Positions 25,849 through 34,287 of a stretch of DNA of 64,000 bases are shown piece by piece. Numbering within the stretch: the first letter of the stretch is position 1; every line of letters starts with the position of its first letter. The stretch lies in NCBI GenBank assembly GCA_963754265.1, contig CAVWFB010000017.1, positions 1-64,000 on the forward strand, written 5' to 3'. The notes under the pieces were generated by a model. That model was not told where the DNA came from. It did not search any database and was given only the letters and a program-made list of their open reading frames with translations. The DNA is from AC-32 sp963754265 (lineage in GTDB: Bacteria; Actinomycetota; Thermoleophilia; Gaiellales; Gaiellaceae). The position numbers were made by a program, and so were the translations under genes.

Positions 25849-26488
25849 GGAGAGCGCCGAAGCCCGCCACCGCATGGTGGAGCTCCAGCTACGCGGCCGC
25901 GACATCGTGGACGAGGCGGTGCTGCGGGCGATGGAGCGCGTTCCGCGCGAGCTGTTCGTGCCGGAGAAGCAGCAGCGCCGCGCCTACGACGACGCGGCGC
26001 TTCCGCTGGCTCACGGCCAGACGATCTCGCAGCCGTACATGGTCGCGCGCATCGTGGAGGCCCTGGCCATCCGCCCCGGCGAGCGGGTGCTCGACGTCGG
26101 CACGGGCTCGGGGTACCAGGCCGCGGTGCTGGCAGCGCTGGGAACGGACGTGGTCACGATCGAGCGGATTCCCGAGCTCGCGGACCAGGCGCGCGCCAGC
26201 CTCGCCGCAGCGGGCTACGACGGCGTCGAGGTCGTCGTCGGCGACGGCACGCTCGGCATGCCCGACCGCGCGCCCTTCGACGCGATCGCGGTCGCGGCGG
26301 CTGCGCCGGAGATGCCGGAGACGCTCTACGAGCAGCTCCGCCCCCGCGGGAGGCTCGTGGTGCCCGTGGGCGGGCCCGTGACGCAACGGCTCGAGGTGAT
26401 CGTGCGCAGCCCGGAAGGCCCGGCGGTGGTGCACTCGGTCCCGTGCCGCTTCGTCCCGCTCCTCGGGGAGGAGGGGTTCCGCGGGTGA
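25838..26488 (+). CDS. pcm: protein-L-isoaspartate O-methyltransferase
   Basis: 216 residues from ATG 25,838. Repairs isoaspartyl damage using S-adenosylmethionine. Conserved motifs: MVELQLRGRDIVDEAVLRAM, DDAALPLAHGQTISQPYMVA with the Ser of the isoAsp-binding loop, SAM-binding VLDVGTGSGYQAAVLAALG, FDAIAVAAAAPEMPE and LRPRGRLVVPVG. Full length. The acylphosphatase gene overlaps its end. Confidence 0.9.
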   Translation: MRPEESAEARHRMVELQLRGRDIVDEAVLRAMERVPRELFVPEKQQRRAYDDAALPLAHGQTISQPYMVARIVEALAIRPGERVLDVGTGSGYQAAVLAALGTDVVTIERIPELADQARASLAAAGYDGVEVVVGDGTLGMPDRAPFDAIAVAAAAPEMPETLYEQLRPRGRLVVPVGGPVTQRLEVIVRSPEGPAVVHSVPCRFVPLLGEEGFRG

Positions 26489-26751
26489 GGCGGGTCCGCG
26501 TCCGGGTGCGCGGGCGCGTCCAGGGCGTCTTCTTTCGCGCCGAGACCCGGGCCCGGGCCGAGTCGCTCGGCGTCGCGGGCTGGGTTCGCAACACAGGCGA
26601 CGGCAGCGTCGAGGCCGTCTTCGAAGGGCCGGACGAGCACGTCGAGTCGCTGCTCGCCTGGTGCCGTCGCGGCCCCGCCGGGGCGCAGGTCGACGACGTC
26701 GAGACCGCCGACGAGGAGCCGGCCGGCGAAATCGGTTTCCGAGTCCGGTAG
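26485..26751 (+). CDS. acyP: acylphosphatase
   Basis: 88 residues from GTG 26,485 (GTGA overlap with pcm). Signature RVRGRVQGVFFRAETRARAE with the catalytic Arg, and GWVRNTGDGSVEAVFEGPDE with the catalytic Asn. It hydrolyses acyl phosphates such as 1,3-bisphosphoglycerate or carbamoyl phosphate in the cytoplasm. Confidence 0.9.
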   Translation: MRRVRVRVRGRVQGVFFRAETRARAESLGVAGWVRNTGDGSVEAVFEGPDEHVESLLAWCRRGPAGAQVDDVETADEEPAGEIGFRVR

Positions 26752-26771
26752 CGGGGGAGAAGGACACGTCG

Positions 26772-27203
26772 ATGAGGGGTCACACGGGCGACGAGCTGCT
26801 TCGTCTTCCGGTCCGGGCGCACGGCATCCGCCTGGGCCGGGCCGTCGACGTCTTCCTGCATCCGAGCGAGCCTCGGGCGCTCGGGCTCGACGTGCTCTGC
26901 GGGGACGAGCTGCACCGCTTCCTGCCGTTTCCCGCAGCCTCGCTGGCCGAGGGGGCGTTCGAGGCGGGGTCGCCCTTCGTCCTGCTCGACCTGGGACCCG
27001 ATTCGTTCTACCGGCTCGAGGCGCGCTCCCTCGCCGAGCTGCGGGGGCGAAGCGTCGGCGCCGACGGGTCGACCCTGGAGGACGTGGTGCTCGGGCCGGG
27101 GTGGGCGATCGAGGAGCTCGTGCTCGAGCGAGCCGGTCGCCGCCGACGGGTGCCGCTCGACGGGATCGTCCTGCCCGTCCGTTCGCGCGCACGCGGTGGC
27201 TGA
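26772..27203 (+). CDS. PRC-barrel-like protein
   Basis: 143 residues. ELLRLPVRAHGIRLGRAVDV, FLHPSEPRALGLDVLCGDEL and a later LAELRGRSVGADGSTLEDVV look like two PRC-barrel-type beta units, as in proteins related to RimM or photosynthetic H subunits. Function unknown. ATG 26,772 lies 20 bp after acyP with an AGGACA ribosome site. The assignment is tentative. Confidence 0.5.
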   Translation: MRGHTGDELLRLPVRAHGIRLGRAVDVFLHPSEPRALGLDVLCGDELHRFLPFPAASLAEGAFEAGSPFVLLDLGPDSFYRLEARSLAELRGRSVGADGSTLEDVVLGPGWAIEELVLERAGRRRRVPLDGIVLPVRSRARGG

Positions 27204-27235
27204 GGCCAGGGGCAGGTTGGTACGCTCGCGCGCCG

Positions 27236-27679
27236 ATGGCCTTCTCCCTTGCAGCAAGCTTCTCCCGCACGCGCGCGGGCCGCGCGTTGTCGCGGCCGCA
27301 CAACTGGGTGCAGCTCGCCAAGTTCGCTGCCGTCGGGGCGAGCGGCTACGCGATCAACCTGATCGTCTACACGGCCCTCCTGCGCGGTGCGGACTTCCAC
27401 TACACAGCCGCAGCCACCTGCTCGTTCCTCGTCGCGGTCACCAACAACTACACCTGGAACCGGCTCTGGACGTTCCATGACCAGCGCGGGCACGTCGGCT
27501 GGCAAGGTCTCCGCTTCCTGGTCGTGGCTCTGGTCGCATACGCGGCGAACCTCGCCTTGCTGTCCGGCTTCATCGCGCTCGGGCTGGACAAGGTGCTGGC
27601 CCAGGCGATCGCGGTCGTCCTGGTCACGCCCCTGAACTTCATCGGCAACAAGCTCTGGTCGTTCCGCTCGCGCCCCTGA
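27236..27679 (+). CDS. GtrA-family membrane protein
   Basis: 147 residues, four membrane helices. GtrA hallmarks: QLAKFAAVGASGYAINLIVY, FLVAVTNNYTWNRLWTFHDQ and VVLVTPLNFIGNKLWSFRSR. GtrA-like proteins flip or help transfer polyprenyl-linked sugars across the membrane. Two GT87-like genes follow, which fits a role in cell-surface glycan synthesis. Confidence 0.85.
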   Translation: MAFSLAASFSRTRAGRALSRPHNWVQLAKFAAVGASGYAINLIVYTALLRGADFHYTAAATCSFLVAVTNNYTWNRLWTFHDQRGHVGWQGLRFLVVALVAYAANLALLSGFIALGLDKVLAQAIAVVLVTPLNFIGNKLWSFRSRP

Positions 27680-27693
27680 TCGACGGCGCTCAC

Positions 27694-27710
27694 GGCCGGC
27701 GGAGCCGGCC
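27694..27710. terminator. stem-loop after gtrA-like gene
   Basis: GGCCGGC-GGA-GCCGGCC, a 7-bp GC stem with a 3-nt loop, 14 bp after the stop codon and about 65 bp before the next gene. Confidence 0.5.
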
Positions 27711-27776
27711 TCCGCGCGCCCGGCGACACGTCAGGAACGCGAGGTAGCCCTCGCGCGCGGTTAGGCTGAGCGCCTG

Positions 27777-29537
27777 ATGGGCCGCGCCTTCGTCTCGGCC
27801 GTCCTCGTCGCATTCGCGCTTGCGGGGCCGGCGCTCGCGGGCACGACGACCGCCGGTGTCCCCCCAGAGCTGCGGGGCCCGCTCTCCGGTCCGCCGGAGC
27901 CGCGCCTGACCGAGGCGAAGGTGACGCGCATCTTCCTCGACGACCACAAGGTCGCCGACTGGGTCCGCCACTATCCCCCGCGGATTCGCGAGACGACCGC
28001 GGTCTACGCGAAGCATCTCTGGACGATCAAGGTCTGGGCAGGCGACGCGGGCGAGGTGGCGACCGGCAAGGTCGACGACCGAAGCGGCGCGGTCGTCGAG
28101 GCCTGGACGGGGCCGCAGGTCGCCTGGAAGATGGCAAGGGGCTACGACGGCGCCTTCGGCGGCACGAAGATCAACAGCGCTCCGGTCTGGCTCGGTTTCT
28201 GCCTGCTCTTCCTGATCGGCCTGGCCGACCTTCGCCGGCCGCTGAGCATGCGCAACCTCGACCTGCTCGTGCTGCTCTCGTTCACCGCGTCGCTCTGGTT
28301 CTTCAACCGCGGTGACATCTTCACCAGCGTCCCTCTCGCGTACCCGCCGCTCGTCTACCTGCTCGGGCGCATGGTCTGGAGCGCGTGGCGCGGTCGACTC
28401 GCGACCGGCTCGGTGCCCGTCTGGCCGATCTGGGTGCTGGCGGCGGCGACGGTGTTCACCGCCGGCTTCCGCATCGGCCTGAACGTGCGCACCTCGAACG
28501 TGATCGACGTCGGCTACTCGGGCGTGGTCGGCGCCAACCGGATCGTGAACGGCCAGTCGCCCTACGGGCACTTCCCGGTCGAGGACCAGCTCCCGGCCTG
28601 TGGGAAGGCCGATGCCGACGGGGAGGTCCGCGAGCGCGTCCAGACCAACGGCCGCTGCGAGTCCGCCAACCCCCAGGGCGACACGTACGGGCCGGTGGCC
28701 TACGAGGCCTACGTGCCGGGCTACATGATCCTCGGCTGGACCGGGAAGTGGGACGACCTCCCGGCGGCGCACCTGAGCTCGATCCTGTTCGACCTGCTCT
28801 GCCTCTTGGGCGTGGCGCTCGTCGGCCTGCGCTTCGGCGGCATGCGCCTGGCCGTCACGCTCGCGTTCGCGTGGGTGGCGTACCCCTTCACGCTGTACGT
28901 CTCGAGCGCCAACACCAACGACGCCCTGCCGCCGCTCTTCCTGATCTGGGGCTTCTGGCTCGTCACCTCTCCGTTGGCCCGCGGAGCGGCCGTGGCGCTC
29001 GCCGGCTGGACGAAGTTCGCCCCACTGGTGCTCGCGCCCCTCTGGGCCTCCTACCCCGAGCGCCGCTGGCGGCCGACGTGGGTCTTCGCCGCCGGTTTCC
29101 TCGCCGCGACGGCGGCGGCGTTCGCGATCCTGCTGCTCGAGCCCAGCGCGGTCCACGCCGCCCGCGTCTTCTGGGACCGGACGCTCGGCTGGCAGCTCGG
29201 GCGGGACTCGCCGTTCTCGATCTGGGACTGGCGCCAGTACCACGCCGGGCTGCCCGACCTCCACGTGCTCCAGTGGGTGCTCGAGGGCCTGCTCGTGGCC
29301 GGCGCTATCGCTGCGTACTTCGTGCCGCGCCGAAAGTCGCCGCTGCAGCTCGCGGCCCTCACGGCGGCCCTGCTGCTCGGGTTCGAGCTCGTCCTGACCC
29401 ACTGGTTCTACCTCTACCTGCCGTGGTTCTTCCCGTTCGCAGCCTTCGCCGTGCTGGCGCCGGCCGCCGAGCCGGTGAGGGCCCGGGTGCGAGAGCCCGT
29501 TGAACGTCCTCGCCAAGAGCTGGTCGGCGTCGAGTGA
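27777..29537 (+). CDS. polytopic GT87-like mannosyltransferase/DUF2029 membrane protein, signal-like N-terminus
   Basis: 586 residues. An N-terminal hydrophobic segment ending LAGPALAGTT, then an extracytoplasmic domain (KVTRIFLDDHKVADWVRHYP, VWAGDAGEVATGKVDDRSGA) and about ten membrane helices. A loop DVGYSGVVGANRIVNGQSPY GHFP with the conserved G(N/Q)xPYG, and YGPVAYEAYVPGYMILGW, resemble GT87 polyprenyl-phosphate-sugar-dependent transferases. ANTNDALPPLFLIWGFWL and GWTKFAPLVLAPLW are also family-like. It probably adds sugars to an envelope glycan or glycolipid. It overlaps the next gene. Confidence 0.7.
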   Translation: MGRAFVSAVLVAFALAGPALAGTTTAGVPPELRGPLSGPPEPRLTEAKVTRIFLDDHKVADWVRHYPPRIRETTAVYAKHLWTIKVWAGDAGEVATGKVDDRSGAVVEAWTGPQVAWKMARGYDGAFGGTKINSAPVWLGFCLLFLIGLADLRRPLSMRNLDLLVLLSFTASLWFFNRGDIFTSVPLAYPPLVYLLGRMVWSAWRGRLATGSVPVWPIWVLAAATVFTAGFRIGLNVRTSNVIDVGYSGVVGANRIVNGQSPYGHFPVEDQLPACGKADADGEVRERVQTNGRCESANPQGDTYGPVAYEAYVPGYMILGWTGKWDDLPAAHLSSILFDLLCLLGVALVGLRFGGMRLAVTLAFAWVAYPFTLYVSSANTNDALPPLFLIWGFWLVTSPLARGAAVALAGWTKFAPLVLAPLWASYPERRWRPTWVFAAGFLAATAAAFAILLLEPSAVHAARVFWDRTLGWQLGRDSPFSIWDWRQYHAGLPDLHVLQWVLEGLLVAGAIAAYFVPRRKSPLQLAALTAALLLGFELVLTHWFYLYLPWFFPFAAFAVLAPAAEPVRARVREPVERPRQELVGVE

Positions 29538-30735
29538 GCCGCGGCGGCTCACCTATGCCGCCGTCGCCGTCTTCCTCGCCTCGCTCACCGTCCTCCACTG
29601 GGGCTTCTACCAGCACAACCTGATCCTCGACACCGTCGAGTACCACCGCTACGGGAACGCCATCGTGCACGGCCACGTGCCCTACCGGGACTTCGCCGTC
29701 GAGTACCCGCCAGGAGCCCTCCCGGCCTTCGTCGTTCCCGCACTCGCGTACGCGGGCTTCGGCTTCTACAACCGCGCCTTCCAGATCCTGATGGCGCTCT
29801 GCGGCGTCGGTGCCCTGCTCGCGATGACCGTTGCCCTGCGCTCGCTCGGCGCGTCGGTGCAGCGCACGGCTGCTGCGCTCGCCTTTGCCGCGCTCGCGCC
29901 GCTCGTCCTCGGGTCGGTGATTCTCTACCGCTACGACCTCTGGCCCGCCGCGCTGACCGTCGCCGGCCTCGCCGCCATCCTCGCCGGCCGAGAGCGCCTC
30001 GGGTTCGCCTCGCTCGGGCTCGGCATCGCCGCCAAGGTCTTCCCGGCCGTGGTGCTCCCTCCCGCGCTCGTCTACGTGTGGCGGACCCGGGGCAGGCGCG
30101 ACGCGCTGATCTGCCTCGGCCTCGCCGCCGCCGTCGTCGCGCTGGTGCTCGTGCCGTTCCTCGCGCTCGCCCCGGGAGGGCTGTGGGACAGCGTCGTGCA
30201 CCAGACGACCCGGCCGCTGCAGATCGAGAGCCTGGCGTCGGGGGTGCTGCTCGCCGCGCACCAGGTCGGCGGTCTCTCGATCACGATGGAGTCGAGCCAC
30301 GGCTCGCAGAACCTGGCCGGCTCGCTGCCGCACGCGCTGGGAACGGTCTCGACCGTTCTGCTCGTCGTGGCCCTGCTCGCCATCTGGCTCGCGGCTGCGC
30401 GCGGGCCGGCGACGCCCGAGCGCCTCGTGCGTTACTCAGCCGCCTCGCTCGTCGCCTTCGTCGCGCTGAGCAAGGTCCTCTCGCCGCAGTTCCTGATCTG
30501 GCTGATCCCGATCGTGCCGCTCGTCCGGGGCCGCCGCGGGCTCGTCGCCTCGGCGCTCCTCGGGCTCGCACTGCTGCTCACACAGCTCTGGTTCCCGATC
30601 CGCTACTGGGATCTCGTGCTCCAATTCGCGGCGTTCCCCTCGTGGGCAGTGCTCGCTCGCGACCTCGTGCTGCTGGCGCTGCTGGCGACTCTGCTGGTGC
30701 CTACTCGACGGGAACCCGCAGCGGCTCGCAGCTGA
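29500..30735 (+). CDS. GT87-like membrane glycosyltransferase
   Basis: 411 residues from TTG 29,500, overlapping the previous gene by 38 bp. DTVEYHRYGNAIVHGHVPYR with DFAVEYPPGALPAFV is the GT87/DUF2029 catalytic-loop pattern (acidic residue, P-Y-x-D, E-Y-P-P). About ten membrane helices follow, with FLIWLIPIVPLVRG near the end. It likely uses polyprenyl-phosphate sugars at the outer membrane face and probably works with the GtrA and the preceding transferase. Confidence 0.72.
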   Translation: MNVLAKSWSASSEPRRLTYAAVAVFLASLTVLHWGFYQHNLILDTVEYHRYGNAIVHGHVPYRDFAVEYPPGALPAFVVPALAYAGFGFYNRAFQILMALCGVGALLAMTVALRSLGASVQRTAAALAFAALAPLVLGSVILYRYDLWPAALTVAGLAAILAGRERLGFASLGLGIAAKVFPAVVLPPALVYVWRTRGRRDALICLGLAAAVVALVLVPFLALAPGGLWDSVVHQTTRPLQIESLASGVLLAAHQVGGLSITMESSHGSQNLAGSLPHALGTVSTVLLVVALLAIWLAAARGPATPERLVRYSAASLVAFVALSKVLSPQFLIWLIPIVPLVRGRRGLVASALLGLALLLTQLWFPIRYWDLVLQFAAFPSWAVLARDLVLLALLATLLVPTRREPAAARS

Positions 30736-31480
30736 GCGCGCGCCCCTGATCGTCGCACTCGACGACTGCGCCCTCGATTCGCACGCCTCCGGTCGCCGGC
30801 TCGAAGCGCACGCCCATGCCCGTCCGCATGCGCTGGATCGCGAGCTCGGCCTTGACGCCGATCACCGAGTCGTGAGGGCCCGTCATGCCGGCGTCGGTGA
30901 TCGCGGCGGTTCCTCCCGGCTGCACGCGCGCGTCCCTCGTCTGCACGTGCGTGTGCGTCCCGAAGACGGCGGTGACCTTCCCGTCGAGCACCCGGGCGAG
31001 GGCCACCTTCTCGCTCGTCGCCTCGGCGTGGAAGTCGACGACCACGATCTGAGCCTGCTCACGCGCTTCCTCGACCAGCGCGTCGACCACCTCGAAGGGG
31101 CCCACCGGGGTGGTCATGAACAGAAGCCCCTGGAGGTTGAGGACGGCCACCGGTGTGCCGTCCTCCGCGGGTAAGACGGCGAGCCCACGGCCGGGGGAGT
31201 GGACGGAGAGATTCGCCGGCCGGATCACCCGGTCGGAGCTCTCGAGGTAGGGGCCGATCTCCTTCCGCCGCCAGACGTGGTTGCCGAGCGTGACGACGTC
31301 GGCGCCCGCGGCCAGCAGGCGGTCCGCCAGGCGAGGCGTCAGGCCGGCGCCGTCGGCCGCGTTCTCGCCGTTGACGACGCAGAAGCCGATCTCGAGCTCG
31401 TCCTTGAGGCCGGGGAGGCGCTCCTCGACGGCCGCCCGGCCCGGCGTCCCGAAGACGTCCGCGACGAAGAGGATCTTCAG
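30701..31480 (-). CDS. ymdB: YmdB-type metallophosphoesterase with apparent CTG start
   Basis: 259 residues in the full frame, which begins at CTG 31,480: LKILFVADVFGTPGRAAVEE, FCVVNGENAADGAGLTPRLA, VTLGNHVWRRKEIGPYLESS, VDFHAEATSEKVALARVLDG and FGTHTHVQTRDARV. These contain all metal ligands (D, N-x-E-N, N-H, H, H-x-H) of the YmdB/TIGR00282 cyclic-nucleotide phosphodiesterases. Picking a start at GTG 31,228 would lose half the active site. The CTG overlaps the stop of the upstream peptidase (CTGA), so translational coupling is likely. Family members hydrolyse 2',3'-cAMP and influence RNA turnover and development. Confidence 0.85.
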   Translation of the reverse strand: MKILFVADVFGTPGRAAVEERLPGLKDELEIGFCVVNGENAADGAGLTPRLADRLLAAGADVVTLGNHVWRRKEIGPYLESSDRVIRPANLSVHSPGRGLAVLPAEDGTPVAVLNLQGLLFMTTPVGPFEVVDALVEEAREQAQIVVVDFHAEATSEKVALARVLDGKVTAVFGTHTHVQTRDARVQPGGTAAITDAGMTGPHDSVIGVKAELAIQRMRTGMGVRFEPATGGVRIEGAVVECDDQGRALSCEPLRVPVE

Positions 31481-32256
31481 GGAATCGAGAGCGCGGCGGC
31501 GGGGTGCACTTCGATCGACACGTGGTTGCCCGCGTCCTGTGTCACGTGCGCGAGCGCCTGGCGTTCGACCTTGGCGAAGTCGATGATGGTCCCGAGCTTC
31601 GAGGTGGTCGCCGCGACCGGCGAGCCGACGGTCAGGCTCGGGTCGGGCCGCAGGTGGGTGAGCGAGACGACGATCGACGGGTTGCCGCTGGGCTGGACGT
31701 CGAGCCGAGCGCCGTAGTGCTTGCCCGACAGGACGTAGGGCGTGATCCCCACGATCGTCCCGTCCACCGGCGCGTAGACGTCGGTCCCCGGTGCGGCGCC
31801 GACGTCGAGCGAGGCCGTCGCCGGCCCTCCGTCACCGCCGAGCGCGTAGTAGCGCAGGCCGCTCGTGCCGCCGCCGAAGATGCTCCGCGCGACCCGGCTG
31901 ACGAGCCCCTGGTTCGCCTGCCGGCCGACCGGGTCCAGGGCGAGCGCCCCGTCGGCGGAGGCGTGGTAGCCGATCGCCGTCACGCGGCTCTGGGCGACGG
32001 GCAGCTGGAGCCTGAGCGTCGACTGGAGCGCGACCACCTGCGGGCGCGGAGGCCCGGCAGGGAGAAGGCGTGTCGCGGGAGCCGGCGCAGCGGTCAGGAC
32101 CGCGGTCGATCCACCCGACCCGAATGCGGTCAGGAGCAAGGTGACCAGGGCGACCGACGCGAGCAGCATGAGCCCCGCCAAGCGCCTCTTTCGGCGCGCG
32201 GCGGCTACTTCCGCCCGCCGCCGCATCACAAGCGCGTGCCCGGAGGCGCGTGGCAT
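31477..32256 (-). CDS. membrane-anchored M23-like peptidase-fold protein
   Basis: About 259 residues. A basic N-terminus with one membrane helix (LAGLMLLASVALVTLLLTAF), a Pro/Ala linker, and a C-terminal domain GTDVYAPVDGTIVGITPYVL, GARLDVQPSGNPSIVVSLTH and KVERQALAHVTQDAGNHVSI resembling LytM/M23 domains. The HxxxD and HxH zinc motifs are only partly visible, so it may be inactive. ATG 32,256 was used, but the same frame stays open upstream to about 32,350 and a non-ATG start is possible. It is divergent from the AI-2E-type transporter and coupled to ymdB. Confidence 0.6.
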   Translation of the reverse strand: MPRASGHALVMRRRAEVAAARRKRRLAGLMLLASVALVTLLLTAFGSGGSTAVLTAAPAPATRLLPAGPPRPQVVALQSTLRLQLPVAQSRVTAIGYHASADGALALDPVGRQANQGLVSRVARSIFGGGTSGLRYYALGGDGGPATASLDVGAAPGTDVYAPVDGTIVGITPYVLSGKHYGARLDVQPSGNPSIVVSLTHLRPDPSLTVGSPVAATTSKLGTIIDFAKVERQALAHVTQDAGNHVSIEVHPAAALSIP

Positions 32257-32394
32257 CCGCGGCACCGTAACGAAGGCCGCCTCGTCCTGCAACGGGACCC
32301 GTCGAGGCTCGACCGCGAGGGATCCTTCGACCTCGAAATCCCAGTCCCAGGGAGGCGGTCGTAGGTGTACGACCCGGGAGGTACGATGCGTCGC

Positions 32395-33622
32395 ATGGCC
32401 GGGTCCGCCGGGGCCGCGAAGATTCAGATCCCGCGCTGGATTCAGCTCGTGGGCCTCCCGATCCTTCTGCTGTTGCTGTGGGTGGTTGCGGGCGCCGCCC
32501 GTCACGTGGTCTTTCTCTTTCTCGTGGCGGGACTGATCGCGTTCCTGCTCAACCCGATCGTGCGAACCCTGACCCGCGTCTGGATTCCCCGCGGATTCGG
32601 CGTCGCACTGGTGTACCTGACGTTCGTCGCCATGTTGCTAGCCGCCGCAATCGCGATCGGCACCGTCGTCGTCGACCAGACCAAGTCGGGCGCGAACCGT
32701 GTGAACGACTACTTTACGGTCGAGCACGGACGAGGCCCTGCGCCGGGAGACGCACGCCGACCGCGACGTCGACCGCTTCCAGGTCTGGCTCAACACGCAT
32801 CGCCTCGGCGGGATCAAGATCCAGAAGCAGGGCCATGACCTGGTCCAGCGGATCGCCGACAAGGACGTCTCGAACTACACGCGGCAGGTGATCGACTTCG
32901 TCGAGGGGGCGGCAATCAGCACGATCAAGTTCCTCTTCAGCCTCGTGCTCGTGATCGTGGTGTCGATCTACATGCTGCTCGACATGCCGAGGCTGGCTCG
33001 AACCGTCGATCGGCGGTTCCCGCCCCATCCCGGATCCTTGCCGCTGCTCACCCGGATCGAGCGCTCGCTGGCGAGCTACGTGCGCGGCCAGTTCCTGCTC
33101 TCGCTGATCATCGGCACGAGCGCCGGCCTCGGCCTCTGGTTACTCGGGACGCTCGGCTGGGTGCCGGGCATGGACAAGTACGCGGTTCTCTTCGGCGCCT
33201 GGGTCGCGGTCACGGAGCTGATTCCGTACCTCGGGCCCTGGCTGGGCGCGGTGCCGCCGTTCATCTACGCGCTGGTGGTGCACCCGATCTCGGCGCTCTG
33301 GGTCGGGCTCCTCTTCCTGGCGATTCACCAGATCGAGGGCCACATCGTCGTCCCCAACGTGATGGGCAGCGCCCTGCGACTGCACCCGCTGCTCGTCATC
33401 TTCGGGCTGCTGGCCGGCGGTGAGATCTACGGGCTCCCGGGCGCGCTGGTCGCCCTGCCGCTGCTGGCTGCGGGTCGGGCGACGTGGGAGTTCTTCTCGG
33501 AGCGCCTGGCGCTCGAGTCGTGGCAGGAAGGTTCGGCGATACCGGTCGAGGTCGAGATCGAGGAGACGCGGTCGATGGCACCCGTGCCTCCTTCGGACCC
33601 GCCCGCAGCAGCCAGCCGGTGA
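32395..33622 (+). pseudogene. AI-2E/PerM-family transporter, frameshifted
   Basis: A protein of about 408 residues if repaired, with the AI-2E exporter-like (PerM/UPF0118) layout. N-terminal helices LPILLLLLWVVAGAARHVVF and FLVAGLIAFLLNPIVRTLTR, a soluble insertion, then FLFSLVLVIVVSIYMLLDMP, LLSLIIGTSAGLGLWLLGTL, VTELIPYLGPWLGAVPPFIY and FLAIHQIEGHIVVPNVMGSA. Near 32,720 (after NDYFT) the frame shifts by one base. The second frame picks up with DEALRRETHADRDVDRFQVW. Substrates of the family include AI-2, Na+/H+ and unknown metabolites. Its stop overlaps the ABC ATPase start, so it heads a three-gene transport operon. Confidence 0.78.
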
Positions 33623-34287
33623 GCCAGGGCACAGCGCTCCTCGCCGCCCGCGGCGTCGCTCGCAGCTTCGGCCGCACGCCCGCCCTGCATCCCGTGGAGT
33701 TCGAGGTCTGGGACGGGGAGGCGGTCGCCCTCGTGGGCCCCAACGGCGCAGGCAAGTCGACGCTGCTCTCGCTCCTGGCGGGCGCGCTCGAGCCGAGCAG
33801 CGGCTCGATCGAGCGCCGCAAGGGCGTCCGCGTCGGCTGGGCGCCGCAGCGCCCGGCCCAGTACGGCCGCCTCTCCGCCCGCGAGAACCTCGAGCTCTTC
33901 GCCCGGCTCGAGGGCGAGCAGGATCCGGAGGACGCGACGACGAGGCTGCTCGCCGAGTTCGACCTTCCCGGCAAGGCGGCGCCGAGCGCCAACCTCTCGG
34001 TCGGGAACCGTCAGCGCCTGAATCTCGCGATCGCGCTGCTCGGCGATCCCGAGGTCCTGCTCCTCGACGAGCCGACCGCCGCGCTCGACCCCGAGCAGCG
34101 GAGGCGCCTGTGGGACCGCGTCGCCGCCCTGCGCGAGGCCGGCGGCGCGCTCGTGTTCGCGACCCAGAACCTCGAGGAGGTCGAACGTGTCGCCGACCGG
34201 GTCGCCGCCCTACGCGACGGCCGGCTCGTCTTCGCCGGCCCGACCACCGACTACGACCGCTCCCACACCGACACTCTCTTCGCGTGA
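33619..34287 (+). CDS. ABC transporter ATP-binding protein
   Basis: 222 residues from GTG 33,619 (GTGA overlap). Walker A LVGPNGAGKSTLL, Q-loop WAPQRPAQYGRLS, signature ANLSVGNRQRLNLAIALLGD (LSxGxxQR), Walker B LLLDEPTAALD and H-loop replaced by Q in FATQNLEEVERV. The H-loop histidine being Gln is notable because it may weaken hydrolysis. It pairs with the permease immediately downstream as an exporter. Confidence 0.85.
   Translation: MSQGTALLAARGVARSFGRTPALHPVEFEVWDGEAVALVGPNGAGKSTLLSLLAGALEPSSGSIERRKGVRVGWAPQRPAQYGRLSARENLELFARLEGEQDPEDATTRLLAEFDLPGKAAPSANLSVGNRQRLNLAIALLGDPEVLLLDEPTAALDPEQRRRLWDRVAALREAGGALVFATQNLEEVERVADRVAALRDGRLVFAGPTTDYDRSHTDTLFA

Noticed and set aside
23626..25905. 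759-codon open frame on the minus strand
   Set aside because: Arg/Pro/Ala-rich shadow of the phosphodiesterase and its neighbours; typical of very GC-rich DNA.
27690..29552. 620-codon open frame on the minus strand
   Set aside because: Antisense to the GT87-like gene, low-complexity Arg/Glu/Gly composition, no domain.
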